From: Microcystis novacekii Mn_MB_F_20050700_S1 | Lineage (GTDB): Bacteria; Cyanobacteriota; Cyanobacteriia; Cyanobacteriales; Microcystaceae | Assembly (NCBI GenBank): GCA_007096045.1 | Contig: SFAU01000006.1 | Coordinates: forward strand, 1 to 63,762 | Length of the DNA stretch: 63,762 nucleotides | Direction of reading: 5' to 3' | Made by a program: the position numbers and the translations under genes | Notes under the pieces: model-generated | Databases searched by the model: none | Told to the model about the DNA's origin: nothing | The model's input: only the letters and a program-made list of their open reading frames with translations | Part shown: piece after piece, positions 1-10,091 of the stretch | How the letters are laid out: each line of letters begins with the position of its first letter | Position numbering within the stretch: position 1 is the first letter of the stretch

Positions 1-293
1 CCTAAACTAAAACGATAGTAATCATTAGTGTCTGTAGAACCAACAAAATCGCTGTAGCTGGTGGGGGTTGCTCCAATGGTGATATCACGGGCCGTTGCTA
101 AGGTATTACCGGCGTTATCTGAGGTAGTAAGCTCAAGGCTCGCTACTTCTTCTTTGAAAAGAGATAGGGCTTGATTAGTGGCTATGGTGGTAAAAATTGA
201 TGACTTATTCCCCGCTAGGAATTTCTGAAAATCTGAGGAATATAGACTATCTATACAGTTATAGAAGTCGTTGCCAGCAAAGTTATCTATCAT
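1..293 (-). CDS. Partial pre-peptidase C-terminal (PPC) domain-like protein, N-terminal part
   Basis: Reading leftward from an ATG at 293, an open frame of 97 codons runs off the window edge. The first ~70 residues (starting MIDNFAGNDFYNCIDSL) match no family I recognise. Residues from about 72 on read DNAGNTLATARDITIG, then DTNDYYRFSLG, which is the typical opening of the bacterial pre-peptidase C-terminal domain, a beta-sandwich common in large secreted or calcium-binding cyanobacterial proteins. No signal peptide is visible at this start. The domain call rests on motif pattern only, and the rest of the protein lies outside the window. Confidence 0.6.
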   Translation of the reverse strand, partial: MIDNFAGNDFYNCIDSLYSSDFQKFLAGNKSSIFTTIATNQALSLFKEEVASLELTTSDNAGNTLATARDITIGATPTSYSDFVGSTDTNDYYRFSL

Positions 294-869
294 GGTGTTC
301 TGGTGGTTTTTTAGTGGTTAAATGGCTGAGATAACAATCAAGAAGATATGAGCAGACAGAGAATATTTGTCAGCTTGTGGGTAAGTCTCCAAAAGAGTAG
401 GCTAATTCAAATCTGAATTGCATTACTGTCCGAGTTTATAAGCCAATTCAAATCTGGATTCCACCACCCTCTGATCCTATTTCAGACAATACCTTGAATG
501 GGGTTCGATAGTCAAGATGTTTTCGGAAACCTATAAATTATGAGGCTCTTCTGGTTTCTGTGTGGAAACGAGGTCTATACTGATAGTTTCTTCCGAAAAA
601 TAGTCCTAAAAGTCTTGCCCAATAAGCACTTCAGGATTCCATAAGCAAAAATTATCACACAAATTATGAATTATGAATTATGAAGTGGGGAGTGGGGTGA
701 TGGAATGATGAATTATGAATTATGAATTATGAAGTGGGGTGATGGGGTGATGGGAGCAGGGAGAAAAAAGCTGACGGCTGACGAATGTTACAATTGTTAC
801 AACATCTTGACATTAATTCTGATACCCTGACAATGTGTCAATCTGTGCAGTAGTGGGGCAGAAACTCAG
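294..869. other. Intergenic region with AT-rich and GGGGTGATGG simple repeats
   Basis: No gene is seen in this gap. Two stretches near 415-475 repeat the word AATTCAAATCTG. Between about 664 and 752 there are iterated AATTATG words and GTGGGGTGATGGGG words, the same kind of simple repeat found at 9190-9480 and 22975-23012. The right end (787-870) carries the probable control region of the response regulator gene. Confidence 0.6.
787..812 (+). promoter_or_regulatory. HLR1-like direct repeat next to a TTGACA -35 box
   Basis: GTTACA occurs at 787-792 and again at 796-801, followed by a consensus -35 hexamer TTGACA at 807-812. The known RpaB box (HLR1) in cyanobacteria is two (G/T)TTACA(T/A)(T/A) half-sites with a period of 10; here the period is 9. 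The -10 at the usual distance (ACAATG, 830-835) is poor. RpaB binding is an inference from resemblance. Confidence 0.35.
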
Positions 870-1658
870 GTGGTATCGATCTATATTTCTATTGTTGAGG
901 GCAACCCGCACTTGCGATCGCTATTAGCTTGGCATCTGCAACAGGCCGGTTATTTGGTTAACCAATCGGCAACCCTGCAAAGTGCGCGTCAAGCTTTCCT
1001 TCATCGTCAACCAACCTTAGCAATTATCGATTCCGACTTGCCGGACGGGGATGGAATCGAACTCTGCCGTTGGCTTTATCAACAAAAACAGTCTCTAATA
1101 CTGATTCTTTCGGCCCGTAATGGCGAAAAAGACGTGGTCAATGGTTTAAAAGCCGGGGCCGACGACTACCTGAAAAAGCCCTTTGGAATGCAAGAATTTA
1201 TGGCTAGGGTAGAAGTGTTAACCCGTCGTTTAGGCAGTAGGGCTGTTCCCCTACACTTGGATTATGGGCAATTAAAAATAGATTTAGCCCAACGACGGGT
1301 ACAATTTCGCGGGGAGTATATCGAATTAACGCCCCAAGAATTTAGCCTACTCTACGTTTTAGTCCAAGCGGAGGGAACACCCCTATCAAGAGCCGATTTA
1401 CTGCGTCGCGCTTGGCCCGAGGAAATCGATAATCCCCGGACAATTGATACTCATGTTCTCTCTCTGCGGAAAAAAATCGAAACCGATCCCAGACAACCTA
1501 ACTTAATTCAAACCGTCCGCAACGTCGGCTATCGTTTTAATCTAGAAATGTTGGCCGAGATGACTTCAGCTTTAGAAGCTAATATTATTGCCCCCACCAA
1601 AGGCAATCATAACGGTCATTCCATTAACAAAATTCCTGTTCACAATGTTAGTCGTTAA
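870..1658 (+). CDS. OmpR/PhoB-type winged-helix response regulator
   Basis: The 262-residue protein has a receiver domain (about 5-120) and a C-terminal winged-helix DNA-binding domain (about 130-228) with the expected RTIDTHVLSLRKKI recognition-helix segment. Phosphoacceptor Asp54 (IIDSDLP), the switch Ser in LILSARN and Lys in YLKKPF are all present. The usual acidic pair near residue 10 is reduced to a single Glu (VEGNPH), so metal binding and phosphorylation may be weak. The start is a GTG at 870; no nearby ATG fits the receiver fold. A 30-residue polar tail follows the DNA-binding domain. It converges on ftsH. No histidine kinase is adjacent, so its signal is unknown, and I cannot assign it to a named cyanobacterial regulator. 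Confidence 0.88.
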   Translation: MVSIYISIVEGNPHLRSLLAWHLQQAGYLVNQSATLQSARQAFLHRQPTLAIIDSDLPDGDGIELCRWLYQQKQSLILILSARNGEKDVVNGLKAGADDYLKKPFGMQEFMARVEVLTRRLGSRAVPLHLDYGQLKIDLAQRRVQFRGEYIELTPQEFSLLYVLVQAEGTPLSRADLLRRAWPEEIDNPRTIDTHVLSLRKKIETDPRQPNLIQTVRNVGYRFNLEMLAEMTSALEANIIAPTKGNHNGHSINKIPVHNVSR

Positions 1659-1743
1659 TTCTGCCTTTGTCCGACCAATGAGCAGATTTTTTGCTGAAAT
1701 CGTCTCCTAAGCACTGAATCGAAGCAAGGAGACGAAGGGCAAA

Positions 1744-3639
1744 TTAAACCATAGTCACCATTGACCGATCCACTTGTTGCTGAAATTCCGTCAATAAACG
1801 CCGGAATTCGTCGCCCTCAATGGTTTCCTGTTCAATCAGTATATCCACCAAGCGATCAATCGCCACACGATTGTCAAGGATAAGTTTTGTTGCTAAATCG
1901 TGGCATTGCTTGACAATTTCCCGGACTTGTGCATCAATCTTCGCCATCATCGCGAAAGAATGGTCGGGATGATAACCAGCACCAGCACCACCGAGATAGG
2001 AATTGCCCTCCTCCTCTAGAGCAATTAATCCCAATTCCGACATTCCCAGACGCGTTACCATCTGTCGGGCCAGATAGGTAATTTTTTCAATATCATTACC
2101 GGCCCCGGTGGTCACTTCATCCTCACCGAAGACACATTCCTCCGCCACCCGTCCCCCTAATAATCCCGCAATTCGGGCTAATAACTGGGAACGACTGGTT
2201 AAACCCTGTTCTTCATCGGGAGTGAACCAAGTTAACCCCTGCGCTTGACCCCGGGGAATCAGGGTGACTTTTTCCACCTGATCGTGGCCAGGACAGAGAG
2301 TACCGACAATCGCATGGCCAACTTCATGATAGGCGATCAAACGCTTGGCTTTACTATCCACTAAAGCGCGCCCTTCCATACCGGCCACAATCCGATCGAT
2401 CGCATCGTTGACTTCCGCCATGGTAATCGCCTCTTTACGCCGTCTAGCGGTAAAAATCGCCGCTTCGTTGAGCATATTCGCCAAATCTGCCCCAGTAAAA
2501 CCGGGGGTGCGACGGGCGATCGCTTCCAGAGCCACATCAGCAGCCACCTTTTTATCGCGAGAATGAACCTCCAAAATGGCCAAACGTCCCTTAGAATCTG
2601 GATAATCCACCACCACCTGTCGATCAAAACGACCCGGACGCAGCAGGGCCGAATCCAAAACATCGGGCCGGTTGGTGGCGGCAATGACGATAATGCCAGT
2701 ATTTTCCTCAAAACCATCCATTTCCGTCAATAATTGGTTCAGGGTTTGTTCCCGTTCATCATTACCTCCCCCATAACCAATTCCTCGTTGACGACCAACG
2801 GCATCAATTTCATCGATAAAAACCAAACAAGGGGCATTTTCCTGGGCTTTTCGGAACAGATCTCGCACTCGCGACGCACCAACCCCGACGAACATCTCGA
2901 CAAATTCCGACCCGGAGATGCTGAAAAAAGGCACTCCCGCCTCTCCTGCGATCGCTTTAGCCAGTAAAGTTTTCCCCGTCCCCGGTGGACCAATTAACAG
3001 GACTCCTTTCGGGATTTTTGCGCCAATAGCCGTAAATTTTTCCGGTTGTTTGAGGAATGTCACCACTTCCTCTAGATCTTCCTTGGCTTCATCCACACCG
3101 GCCACATCATTGAATTCTATGCCAGTTTTCGCCTCCATCTGAAACCGCGCCCTTGATTTACCGAAGTTCATCGCTTGACCGGAAGCATTGGCAGAACGAC
3201 GGATAATAAACACCAATAATCCCAAGACGATAATAATCACTAACAGGTTAGTGAGAACATTGATCAGGGCCGAATTGTCGGTGCTGGGGAGAATGCCGTA
3301 CTCAATTTTTTTAGCATCGAGTCTCTTGATTAATTCGGGATTTTGGTCAAATAAATTGACTTCTTTCGGGGGATCCTTGTCCGTTTGACCGACGAGGGTA
3401 ACTGCTGCTTGCTGCAAAGAAGGATTGATTTCCACCTTTTTTACCTTGCCTTGCTCGATTTTCTCTAACAATTCACCGTAGGTGAGGGTATTTGGGTTTT
3501 TTTGACTCCAAGCAGGAGTGACATGGCCAAGGGTTTGCAGAATCATCCAAGTGGTGACAATCCCTTTCCATACTGGCCGATTACCACGATTCTTGGCTGA
3601 CTTGGCTCTAACTACGGTGAGCGGAGATTTTTGATCCAT
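1744..3639 (-). CDS. ftsH: ATP-dependent zinc metalloprotease FtsH
   Basis: A membrane-anchored AAA+ protease that extracts and degrades membrane proteins; in cyanobacteria the family includes the enzymes that turn over photodamaged photosystem II D1. Residues 1-45 hold a first hydrophobic segment, then a lumenal/periplasmic region to about 125 and a second transmembrane helix at about 130-147. The AAA domain has Walker A GPPGTGKT (217-224), Walker B FIDEID (274-279) and the second region of homology ATNRPDVLD. The zinc site HEVGH is at 438-442. At 631 residues it has normal family length with all key residues intact. Cyanobacteria carry several paralogues; I cannot tell which this is. It stands alone, convergent with the response regulator gene. 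Confidence 0.97.
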   Translation of the reverse strand: MDQKSPLTVVRAKSAKNRGNRPVWKGIVTTWMILQTLGHVTPAWSQKNPNTLTYGELLEKIEQGKVKKVEINPSLQQAAVTLVGQTDKDPPKEVNLFDQNPELIKRLDAKKIEYGILPSTDNSALINVLTNLLVIIIVLGLLVFIIRRSANASGQAMNFGKSRARFQMEAKTGIEFNDVAGVDEAKEDLEEVVTFLKQPEKFTAIGAKIPKGVLLIGPPGTGKTLLAKAIAGEAGVPFFSISGSEFVEMFVGVGASRVRDLFRKAQENAPCLVFIDEIDAVGRQRGIGYGGGNDEREQTLNQLLTEMDGFEENTGIIVIAATNRPDVLDSALLRPGRFDRQVVVDYPDSKGRLAILEVHSRDKKVAADVALEAIARRTPGFTGADLANMLNEAAIFTARRRKEAITMAEVNDAIDRIVAGMEGRALVDSKAKRLIAYHEVGHAIVGTLCPGHDQVEKVTLIPRGQAQGLTWFTPDEEQGLTSRSQLLARIAGLLGGRVAEECVFGEDEVTTGAGNDIEKITYLARQMVTRLGMSELGLIALEEEGNSYLGGAGAGYHPDHSFAMMAKIDAQVREIVKQCHDLATKLILDNRVAIDRLVDILIEQETIEGDEFRRLLTEFQQQVDRSMVTMV

Positions 3640-3756
3640 AATTGACTCTATATCTAGTTACCCTGTATTCATTGTGACAGATCGACTCGATCGTGACCAC
3701 TGTTCTGTTTTCCACCAGGCACTACGATCGAGGCATTAGTGACGACGGTTTTTTGC

Positions 3757-3762
3757 TATACT
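3757..3762 (+). promoter_or_regulatory. Candidate -10 box for the rimP-nusA-ylxR-infB operon
   Basis: TATACT lies about 90 bases before the rimP start, inside the only gap ahead of the operon. No convincing -35 hexamer stands 16-18 bases upstream, so this is a weak call from sequence alone. Confidence 0.3.
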
Positions 3763-3816
3763 GTATTCAGCTAGGTGGTCTAACAACTGCCTATCCCAGT
3801 CACTAACAGTTTAGGG

Positions 3817-3840
3817 AAGTGGGTTTCGCCCGCTTTTTTT
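3817..3840 (+). terminator. Intrinsic terminator-like hairpin in the rimP leader
   Basis: AAGTGGG (3817-3823) pairs with CCCGCTT (3829-3835, one G-T pair) around a five-base loop, followed directly by a run of T up to 3840. It ends 12 bases before the rimP ATG, between the candidate promoter and the gene. As no gene precedes it on this strand, it would act as an attenuator in the leader rather than as an ordinary gene-end terminator. That role is inferred. Confidence 0.55.
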
Positions 3841-3852
3841 ATTGTCTAAATC

Positions 3853-4323
3853 ATGACCCATCCGCTCATCCCCGACCTGCTGCATCTAGCCACCCCTATC
3901 GCTGAAAACTTGGGGCTAGAAGTGGTCGATATCGTTTTCCAAACCAATAAAAGGCCTCCCGTCCTGCGCGTTGATATTCGCAATCTGGGGGGAGATACTG
4001 GTTTAGAGGACTGTGAGCAGATGAGTCGGTCTTTAGAAACCGCCCTCGACAGTCAAGAAATCTTACCCGGTGCTTACGTTTTAGAAATATCTAGCCCCGG
4101 CATTTCTCGACAACTGAGCAGTGAGCGCGAATTTCAGTCTTTTAAAGGCTTTCCCGTCATCGTTACCGGCCAGGACAGCCAGGGAAAACCAAAAGAATGG
4201 CGCGGAAAACTGCAAGGTAGAGATCAGCAATCTATTTATCTTAACCAAAAAGGTCGCTCGCTGACCATCGATCGCACTACCGTCATCAGCGTCCGTTTAA
4301 ATGAGCAGCGCAGTAATCAGTGA
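3853..4323 (+). CDS. rimP: Ribosome maturation factor RimP
   Basis: A small cytoplasmic protein (156 residues) needed for 30S subunit maturation. The N-terminal alpha/beta domain contains the family signature (GLEVVDIVF, then LRVDIRN, then GLEDCEQMSR), and LEISSPGISRQL precedes the C-terminal SH3-like barrel (about 85-150). Length matches the family. It is the first gene of the conserved rimP-nusA-ylxR-infB order, though a repeat-filled gap of 185 bases separates it from nusA. The ATG at 3853 follows the terminator-like hairpin closely, leaving only a short spacer. Confidence 0.95.
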   Translation: MTHPLIPDLLHLATPIAENLGLEVVDIVFQTNKRPPVLRVDIRNLGGDTGLEDCEQMSRSLETALDSQEILPGAYVLEISSPGISRQLSSEREFQSFKGFPVIVTGQDSQGKPKEWRGKLQGRDQQSIYLNQKGRSLTIDRTTVISVRLNEQRSNQ

Positions 4324-4508
4324 TCAGTAAACAGTAATCAGTAAACAGTAATCAGGGATAAGGATGAAGATAAATAACTAACTAACTGATTAACTTAAAA
4401 CTTAAAACTTACATCTGATAACTTACATCTGATAACTGATAACTGATAACTGATACAAGGCTGACTGCTAAAAGACTAATAACTCACAAGTAAGGAGAAA
4501 AAATAATT
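4324..4508. repeat. Short tandem repeats (GTAATCAGTAAACA / CTGATAACTGATAA) between rimP and nusA
   Basis: Right after the rimP stop come copies of a CAGTAATCAGTAAA-type word; around 4418-4456 the word ACTGATA is iterated. The same family of words recurs at 27550-27590, 32878-32905, 48338-48364 and 49128-49208, always between genes. A purine-rich ribosome-binding site (AAGGAGAAA, about 4492-4500) precedes nusA. Confidence 0.7.
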
Positions 4509-5705
4509 ATGGCTACTGTTAATTTGCCCGGTTTAAAAGTAATGCTTGAAGAAATTAGCCAACGACATAATCTGCCCAAAAATGCCGTACAGGAAGCCTT
4601 GCGTGAGGCCCTGATCAAGGGTTACGAACGTTATCGCCGCTCCCAAAGTTTAGAAAAAGCCGCTCAATTTCATGAAGATTATTTCAATAACTTTGATGTG
4701 GAATTAGACGTAGAAGAAGAAGGGTTTCGCATCCTTTCGACTAAAACTATTGTCGAAGAAGTGACTAATCCCGACCATCACATCGGTCTTAAAGAAGTGC
4801 AAGAAGTGGCCGACGAGGCCCAATTAGGGGATGAAGTAGTTCTTGATGTCACCCCCGACCAAAGAGAATTTGGTCGCATGGCGGCGATTCAAACTAAACA
4901 GGTTTTACTGCAAAAACTGCGGGATAACCAACGCAAATTGATTCAAGAGGAGTTCCAAGATCTGGAAGGAACGGTTTTACAGGCCCGGGTCGTCCGTTTT
5001 GAAAGACAGGCCGCTATTGTCATGGTACAAAGTACCTACGGTCAACCAGAAGTGGAAGCAGAACTACCCAAACGGGAACAGCTGCCCAACGATAACTATC
5101 GCGCCAACGCCACCTTTAAAGTTCTGCTCAAAAAAGTCCTGGAAGGTTCTCAACGCGGCCCGCAATTAATCGTTTCCAGAGCGGCGGCGGGTTTGGTAGT
5201 ATATCTGTTCGCCAACGAAGTTCCTGAAATCGAGGAGGAAATCGTGCGTATTGTCGCCGTCGCCCGGGAAGCTAATCCCCCCTCCCGTCACGTTGGTTCG
5301 CGGACAAAAATCGCCGTCGATACCCTAGAAAGAGACGTGGATCCGGTTGGGGCCTGTATTGGGGCCAGAGGTTCGCGGATTCAAGCCGTGGTGAACGAAT
5401 TGCGGGGGGAAAAAATCGACGTGATTCGCTGGTCTCCAGATCCCGCCACCTACATCGCCAATGCCCTTAGTCCCGCCCGTATTGACCAAGTTTTGTTCAC
5501 TAATGCCGAAGAAAGACAAGCACTGGTACTGGTGGCCCAGGATCAATTAAGTTTAGCGATTGGCAAAGAAGGGCAGAACGTGCGTCTAGCCGCCCGTCTG
5601 ACGGGCTGGAAAATCGATATTAAGGATATAGTCCTCTATAAAGGAGAACAAGAGGTAAAAACCGATGAAAACGACCCAGAAGCGCAGGATTTAGACCAAG
5701 AATGA
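4509..5705 (+). CDS. nusA: Transcription termination/antitermination protein NusA
   Basis: NusA binds RNA polymerase and nascent RNA and modulates pausing, termination and antitermination. The 398-residue protein shows the N-terminal RNAP-binding domain (1-125), an S1 domain (about 135-205), and tandem KH domains (about 230-375) with the conserved GACIGARGSRIQAVVNEL stretch and, in the second KH, LAIGKEGQNVRLAARLTGW. It ends with a short acidic tail and lacks the long acidic repeats found in some proteobacteria, as is normal for cyanobacteria. A strong AAGGAG site precedes the ATG. Its stop overlaps the ylxR start. Confidence 0.97.
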   Translation: MATVNLPGLKVMLEEISQRHNLPKNAVQEALREALIKGYERYRRSQSLEKAAQFHEDYFNNFDVELDVEEEGFRILSTKTIVEEVTNPDHHIGLKEVQEVADEAQLGDEVVLDVTPDQREFGRMAAIQTKQVLLQKLRDNQRKLIQEEFQDLEGTVLQARVVRFERQAAIVMVQSTYGQPEVEAELPKREQLPNDNYRANATFKVLLKKVLEGSQRGPQLIVSRAAAGLVVYLFANEVPEIEEEIVRIVAVAREANPPSRHVGSRTKIAVDTLERDVDPVGACIGARGSRIQAVVNELRGEKIDVIRWSPDPATYIANALSPARIDQVLFTNAEERQALVLVAQDQLSLAIGKEGQNVRLAARLTGWKIDIKDIVLYKGEQEVKTDENDPEAQDLDQE

Positions 5706-5983
5706 ACCCCTTCGTCAATTATCGACGCTGTATTAGCTGCCGTCTCTTCGCCCCGAAAGAATCCTTTTGGCGAATTGTCCGACTACACCCGTCCGGACAG
5801 ATACAATTAGATCAAGGCATGGGAAGAGCTGCCTATATCTGTCCGCAACCTAACTGCCTGCAATTAGCTCGGCAAAAAAATCGTCTCGGACGCGCCCTAA
5901 AAGCCAATATTCCCGAAACGCTCTATGAATCCTTGCAAGAGCGCCTCGGGACTGCCAAGCAAGGTCGTTCAAATCAGGATTAA
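5702..5983 (+). CDS. ylxR: YlxR family (DUF448) RNA-binding protein
   Basis: A 93-residue basic protein of the YlxR family, found between nusA and infB in many bacteria and thought to bind RNA. The signature is present: RRCISCR near the N-terminus, and GMGRAAYICP in the middle. The ATG overlaps the nusA stop by four bases (ATGA), which indicates translational coupling. In other bacteria YlxR homologues have been linked to RNase P or nucleoid functions; nothing in this sequence decides between them. Confidence 0.9.
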   Translation: MNPFVNYRRCISCRLFAPKESFWRIVRLHPSGQIQLDQGMGRAAYICPQPNCLQLARQKNRLGRALKANIPETLYESLQERLGTAKQGRSNQD

Positions 5984-6094
5984 AATTGACGATCATAGCC
6001 ACAAAATCGTTACCATGGAAAGGGGGCAGTCCTGACAGGATCAAAAAATCAGCCAACTTATAGGATCACTAACACTTTAGCCGGGGGATAATGG

Positions 6095-9000
6095 ATGAGT
6101 AACGCGAAAGTCAGAATTTACGATTTATCAAAAGAATTGAATCTAGACAACAAAGACATTTTGGATATCTGTGACCAGTTGAACATCGAGTACAAGAGCC
6201 ACAGTAGCACAATCAGCGAAGAGGATGCCCAACGCATCAAAGCGATCGCTGCGACGGGAGTTGTTTCGAGTACCAGTAAAAATAGCACGGGTCAGCGAGA
6301 ATCGGTTAGTCCTGCCGAAGAAAAAAAACAAAAGATTTTAGCCCTGCATAAACACAACCGCCCCGAAACCGGCGAAGAGGGTCCAAGCTATCCCGGTCCA
6401 GCCGGTGCCTCGGCCAAACCGACTTTAATCAGTCCCCCCCGTTCCCCGGTTAAACCCCTCGTTGCCCCCCCAGGGCGCGACGGTGCGGCCGAAAAAACTC
6501 CCCCCACTGCTGCACAGATGCTATCTCAGGCCGCCAGTGTGAAAGGAACCCCGCCAGAAACCCCGCCAATCCAGGAAGCCGCCCCCACCTTAATCGCCCC
6601 ACCTAATCGACCCTCCCCCACCCCGAAACCACGCCCTGAAACCGCCTCGGGCCGGCCAGAACCCCGATCTAAAAATGCCCCTGGCAGTAACGACAGGCCT
6701 CGGGGAGAAAAACGCGAGCGCGGTGAGAGCGAAAACGCCCCTAGTCCTGAGCGCAGGGCTGGCTTGGTTAAACCAGAAAAACCGACCCTCAACCGCAAAC
6801 CCGACGGAAAAAGCCCGAAACTGGCAGAACCAGCCAGAGAAGTGCGGGAGACGGTGGAGTTGAAGCGCCCAGTTCGCCCCGGTTTAGCCGCTAAAATCTC
6901 GGCTACTGGCGAGGAAGAAACCGACACCACCAAGAAATCTGGCATTGATGGCACAGAAATCGATACAGATACCGGATTGCTCGGAGCAGAGGGGCTGAAA
7001 AAACTCAAACGACCGACCATGCCCCCTCGCATGGCCAAAAAATCTACCTGGGAAGAAGAAGAAGAAGAAGAGAAAAAAGCGGCCAAAACCGCCAAAACTG
7101 CCGGCAAAAACAAACGCCGCACCCAAGCCCTCTTTGAAGATGACGATGATCTAGAATCGGAACTATCCGGGTTGATCAATACCCCCAGTTTTACTCTCTC
7201 CACCGCTCGTCCCCCCAAACCACCTACCGCAAAAGCTGCCACCCCCGGCACCCCAACAGCAGTCAAAGTTAAGCGCCCCAGTAAACCAACCGCCCACACC
7301 GGCAGCCCGAAAAGCGAGCGCCAAGAACCCCAAGAGGAAAAACGCCCGGAAAGCATCATCATCACTGGCAGTCTCACCGTGCGCGACCTCTCGGAATTGA
7401 TGAAAGTCCCCGAAACCGAGATCATCAGAACCCTATTTTTTAAAGGGATGGCGGTTAATATCACCCAAACTCTCGACGTGGACACGATCGAAATGATCGC
7501 CAGGGACTTCGAGATCGCCGTGGAAACCCCCAGCACCCAGTCGGCGGCAATCAAAACCACGGAAATGATCGATGTCTCCGACTGGGAAAGTCTCCAGCGT
7601 CGTCCCCCCGTCGTCACCATTATGGGTCACGTTGACCACGGCAAAACCACCCTCCTCGACTCGATCCGCAAAACCAAAGTCGCCCAGGGGGAAGCTGGCG
7701 GCATCACCCAGCACATCGGTGCTTACCACGTCGATGTGGAACATAACGGCAAACCGGAACAGATTGTCTTTTTGGATACCCCCGGCCACGAAGCTTTTAC
7801 CGCTATGCGCGCCCGTGGGGCGAGAGTCACCGATATAGCGGTGCTGGTGGTGGCCGCCGATGATGGCGTACAACCCCAAACGAAAGAGGCAATTAGTCAC
7901 GCCAGGGCGGCCGAAGTCCCCATCGTGGTGGCGATTAACAAAGTCGATAAACCTTCGGCTAACCCCGACCGGATTAAACAGGAATTGACCGAACAGGGAC
8001 TAGTGTCCGAAGATTGGGGCGGTGAGACGATTATGGTTCCCGTTAGCGCCCTGCGGGGTGAAAATCTCGATAATCTGCTGGAAATGATCCTCTTGGTGGC
8101 AGAAGTAGAGCAATTGGTCGCTAACCCCGATCGCTTGGCTAAGGGAACCGTGATCGAAGCTAATCTTGATCGCACCAAAGGTCCCGTGGCTACCCTGCTC
8201 GTCCAGAATGGCACTCTCCGCGTCGGTGATAGCATCGTCGCCGGTTCCGTTTTCGGCAAAATTCGGGCGATGATCGATGATCGCGGTCAAAAAGTCGAAG
8301 CCGCTACCCCCTCCTTCGCCGTGGAAATCCTCGGTCTTAGTGATGTCCCGGCCGCTGGCGATGAATTCGATGTCTATGAAAGTGAAAAAGAGGCCCGATC
8401 AATTGCCGATCAACGGGCGATCGAACGACGCAACACCCGTTTACAACAGGCCCTCTCCTCCCGTCGCGTTAGCCTTAGCACCCTCTCTATCCAAGCTCAA
8501 GAAGGACAACTCAAGGAACTTAATCTCATCCTCAAGGCAGATGTGCAAGGTTCCGTCGAGGCCATCCTCGGTGCGCTCAAACAGTTACCCCAAAATGAAG
8601 TGCAGATTCGGGTTCTCCTCGCCTCTCCGGGGGAAATCACCGAAACCGATGTGGATCTGGCCGCCGCTAGTGGTGCGGTAGTGGTGGGTTTTAATACCAC
8701 CCTTGCCAGTGGTGCGCGCGCATCCGCTGATCGGGAAGGAGTCGATATCCGCGATTACAATATCATCTACAAGCTTCTCGATGATATTCAAGGGGCGATG
8801 GAAGGTCTTCTCGACCCCGAAGAAGTGGAAGAACACCTCGGTTTTGCCGAAGTGCGCGCCGTCTTCACCGTCGGTCGTGGGGCAGTGGCGGGCTGTTATG
8901 TCCAATCCGGTAAACTGGTGCGGAATCGCTTCTTGCGCGTGCGTCGTGGCAAGGAAATTGTTTATCAGGGGGTTCTTGATTCCCTCAAACGGATGAAGGA

Positions 9001-9127
9001 AGATGCCCGGGAAGTTGCCACCGGTTTCGAGTGCGGTGTCGGTGTTTCTAAATTCAATGACTGGAAAGAAGGCGACATTATCGAAGCCTACGAAATGGTC
9101 ATGAAACGTCGCACTTTATCCAGTTAA
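6095..9127 (+). CDS. infB: Translation initiation factor IF-2
   Basis: GTPase that delivers initiator tRNA to the ribosome. The first 50 residues form the IF-2N domain ([19 protein letters not shown]); then about 350 residues of Pro/Lys/Glu/Ala-rich linker, typical of cyanobacterial IF-2; a second IF-2N-like segment follows (about 425-480). The G domain begins near 505 with GHVDHGKT (G1, about 511), DTPGHEAF (G3) and NKVD (G4), followed by domains II, III and the C-terminal fMet-tRNA-binding barrel. The total of 1010 residues fits the long cyanobacterial form. It is the last gene of the operon, 111 bases after ylxR. The GC-rich linker produces a long antisense open frame that I do not regard as a gene. 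Confidence 0.97.
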   Translation: MSNAKVRIYDLSKELNLDNKDILDICDQLNIEYKSHSSTISEEDAQRIKAIAATGVVSSTSKNSTGQRESVSPAEEKKQKILALHKHNRPETGEEGPSYPGPAGASAKPTLISPPRSPVKPLVAPPGRDGAAEKTPPTAAQMLSQAASVKGTPPETPPIQEAAPTLIAPPNRPSPTPKPRPETASGRPEPRSKNAPGSNDRPRGEKRERGESENAPSPERRAGLVKPEKPTLNRKPDGKSPKLAEPAREVRETVELKRPVRPGLAAKISATGEEETDTTKKSGIDGTEIDTDTGLLGAEGLKKLKRPTMPPRMAKKSTWEEEEEEEKKAAKTAKTAGKNKRRTQALFEDDDDLESELSGLINTPSFTLSTARPPKPPTAKAATPGTPTAVKVKRPSKPTAHTGSPKSERQEPQEEKRPESIIITGSLTVRDLSELMKVPETEIIRTLFFKGMAVNITQTLDVDTIEMIARDFEIAVETPSTQSAAIKTTEMIDVSDWESLQRRPPVVTIMGHVDHGKTTLLDSIRKTKVAQGEAGGITQHIGAYHVDVEHNGKPEQIVFLDTPGHEAFTAMRARGARVTDIAVLVVAADDGVQPQTKEAISHARAAEVPIVVAINKVDKPSANPDRIKQELTEQGLVSEDWGGETIMVPVSALRGENLDNLLEMILLVAEVEQLVANPDRLAKGTVIEANLDRTKGPVATLLVQNGTLRVGDSIVAGSVFGKIRAMIDDRGQKVEAATPSFAVEILGLSDVPAAGDEFDVYESEKEARSIADQRAIERRNTRLQQALSSRRVSLSTLSIQAQEGQLKELNLILKADVQGSVEAILGALKQLPQNEVQIRVLLASPGEITETDVDLAAASGAVVVGFNTTLASGARASADREGVDIRDYNIIYKLLDDIQGAMEGLLDPEEVEEHLGFAEVRAVFTVGRGAVAGCYVQSGKLVRNRFLRVRRGKEIVYQGVLDSLKRMKEDAREVATGFECGVGVSKFNDWKEGDIIEAYEMVMKRRTLSS

Positions 9128-9495
9128 TTAGACGGTCAGCGTCAGGAGTCGGGATTCGGGTTCAGGAGTCAGGATTCAGGAGACAGGAGGAGATAGGGTG
9201 ATAGGGTGATAGGGTGATAGGGTTTTGGGGTGATAGGGTGATAGGGTGATAGGGTGATAGGGTTTTGGGGTGATAGGGTTTTGGGGTGATAGGGTGATAG
9301 GGTTTTGGGGTGATAGGGTGATGAGACAACTTCCCCACTTCCCCACTTCATAATTCATAATTCCCATCTCCCCACTTCCCCACTTCCCCACTTCCCCACT
9401 TCCCCACTCCCCCACTTCCCCTCTCCCCGCTCCCCCGCTCCCCTCTCCCCACTTCATAATTCATAATTCATAATTTATAATTCTCATTTCCCTCT
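9128..9495. repeat. G-rich tandem repeat array (GGGTGATA / GGGTTTTGGGGTGATA) and C-rich array
   Basis: From about 9186 to 9322 the plus strand iterates GATAGGGT with interspersed GGGTTTTGGGG, giving many closely spaced runs of three or four G, which suits G-quadruplex formation on this strand. From about 9331 to 9450 CCCCACTT-type words follow, so the same kind of sequence is G-rich on the other strand. The right end has AATTCATAATTCATAATT words. There is no gene. It lies directly after infB, so it falls in the operon's 3' untranslated region. Confidence 0.8.
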
Positions 9496-10065
9496 ATGAA
9501 ATCAGAACCTTTTTTGTGGATTCATCTGGCAGGGTTAGCGGCCTTGCCAATCTTTTTACAAATCGCTTGGATTGGTTTAGCTGTGGGCGATCCCTTGCCT
9601 TTTCTTTGGCTAGAATGGCTATTTCTGGGAGCGATCGCTATTGTTCCCGTTTTTTGGATGCAGTGGACAAAACCTTTTGATATCTTTAGTCTTTTGCTGG
9701 TTGCTCTCAAACCAAGTCAACTCACCCCCGAACAGTTAAAAATTCTCTCTCTTTTTAAACGTCCTCGCCATCGTCTTCTTACTCTTTTGGGAGTCGTCCT
9801 CTTAATTCTCATCGCTTGGCCAATCTACAATTTTGCCCCTCTAGCGGCTGCCGTGGCCGCCTATCTCCCCCAATGGCGGCTTTTAGGTTTAGTAATTTCT
9901 GCGATCGCTCTCTTCTTAAGTCACCTATTTTTACAGGTTCCTCTGAGTGTTCTTGGGGTTTTAGCCACGAAGGAAAGTGAATGGACAGCCAGCGAAGCTT
10001 TAGTTATTGAGCGCATTCCTGAGTTATTTACCATTGTTGGTCTAAAAGTTAATAAAATTATCTAA
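9496..10065 (+). CDS. Cyanobacterial low-complexity-tail-type membrane protein
   Basis: A 189-residue hydrophobic protein with about four transmembrane segments (roughly 9-30, 35-52, 92-112 and 128-150). The N-terminus (MKSEPFLWIHLAGLAALP) and the phrase KPFDIFSLLLVALKP match a cyanobacteria-specific membrane family annotated elsewhere as low-complexity tail membrane protein. Here the protein stops shortly after the last helix, so the low-complexity tail seems short or absent. Function is unknown. The ATG follows an AT-rich repeat with no clear ribosome-binding site. Downstream lies the tail of the carbonic anhydrase pseudogene on the opposite strand. Confidence 0.7.
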   Translation: MKSEPFLWIHLAGLAALPIFLQIAWIGLAVGDPLPFLWLEWLFLGAIAIVPVFWMQWTKPFDIFSLLLVALKPSQLTPEQLKILSLFKRPRHRLLTLLGVVLLILIAWPIYNFAPLAAAVAAYLPQWRLLGLVISAIALFLSHLFLQVPLSVLGVLATKESEWTASEALVIERIPELFTIVGLKVNKII

Positions 10066-10091
10066 ATTAACCAAAATGCCGACAATTTCGG

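Noticed and set aside
870-1658. Assigning the response regulator as RpaA, RpaB or NblR
   Set aside because: The N-terminal sequence and acidic pocket do not match what I remember of these proteins, so no symbol is given.
6526-7620. Long minus-strand open frame (364 codons) opposite infB
   Set aside because: It mirrors the GC-rich, Pro/Lys-rich linker and G domain of IF-2; composition is low-complexity and no family is recognisable.
7433-7900. Minus-strand open frame (155 codons) opposite the IF-2 G domain
   Set aside because: It is a shadow of strongly conserved coding sequence on the other strand with no ribosome-binding site or recognisable protein.
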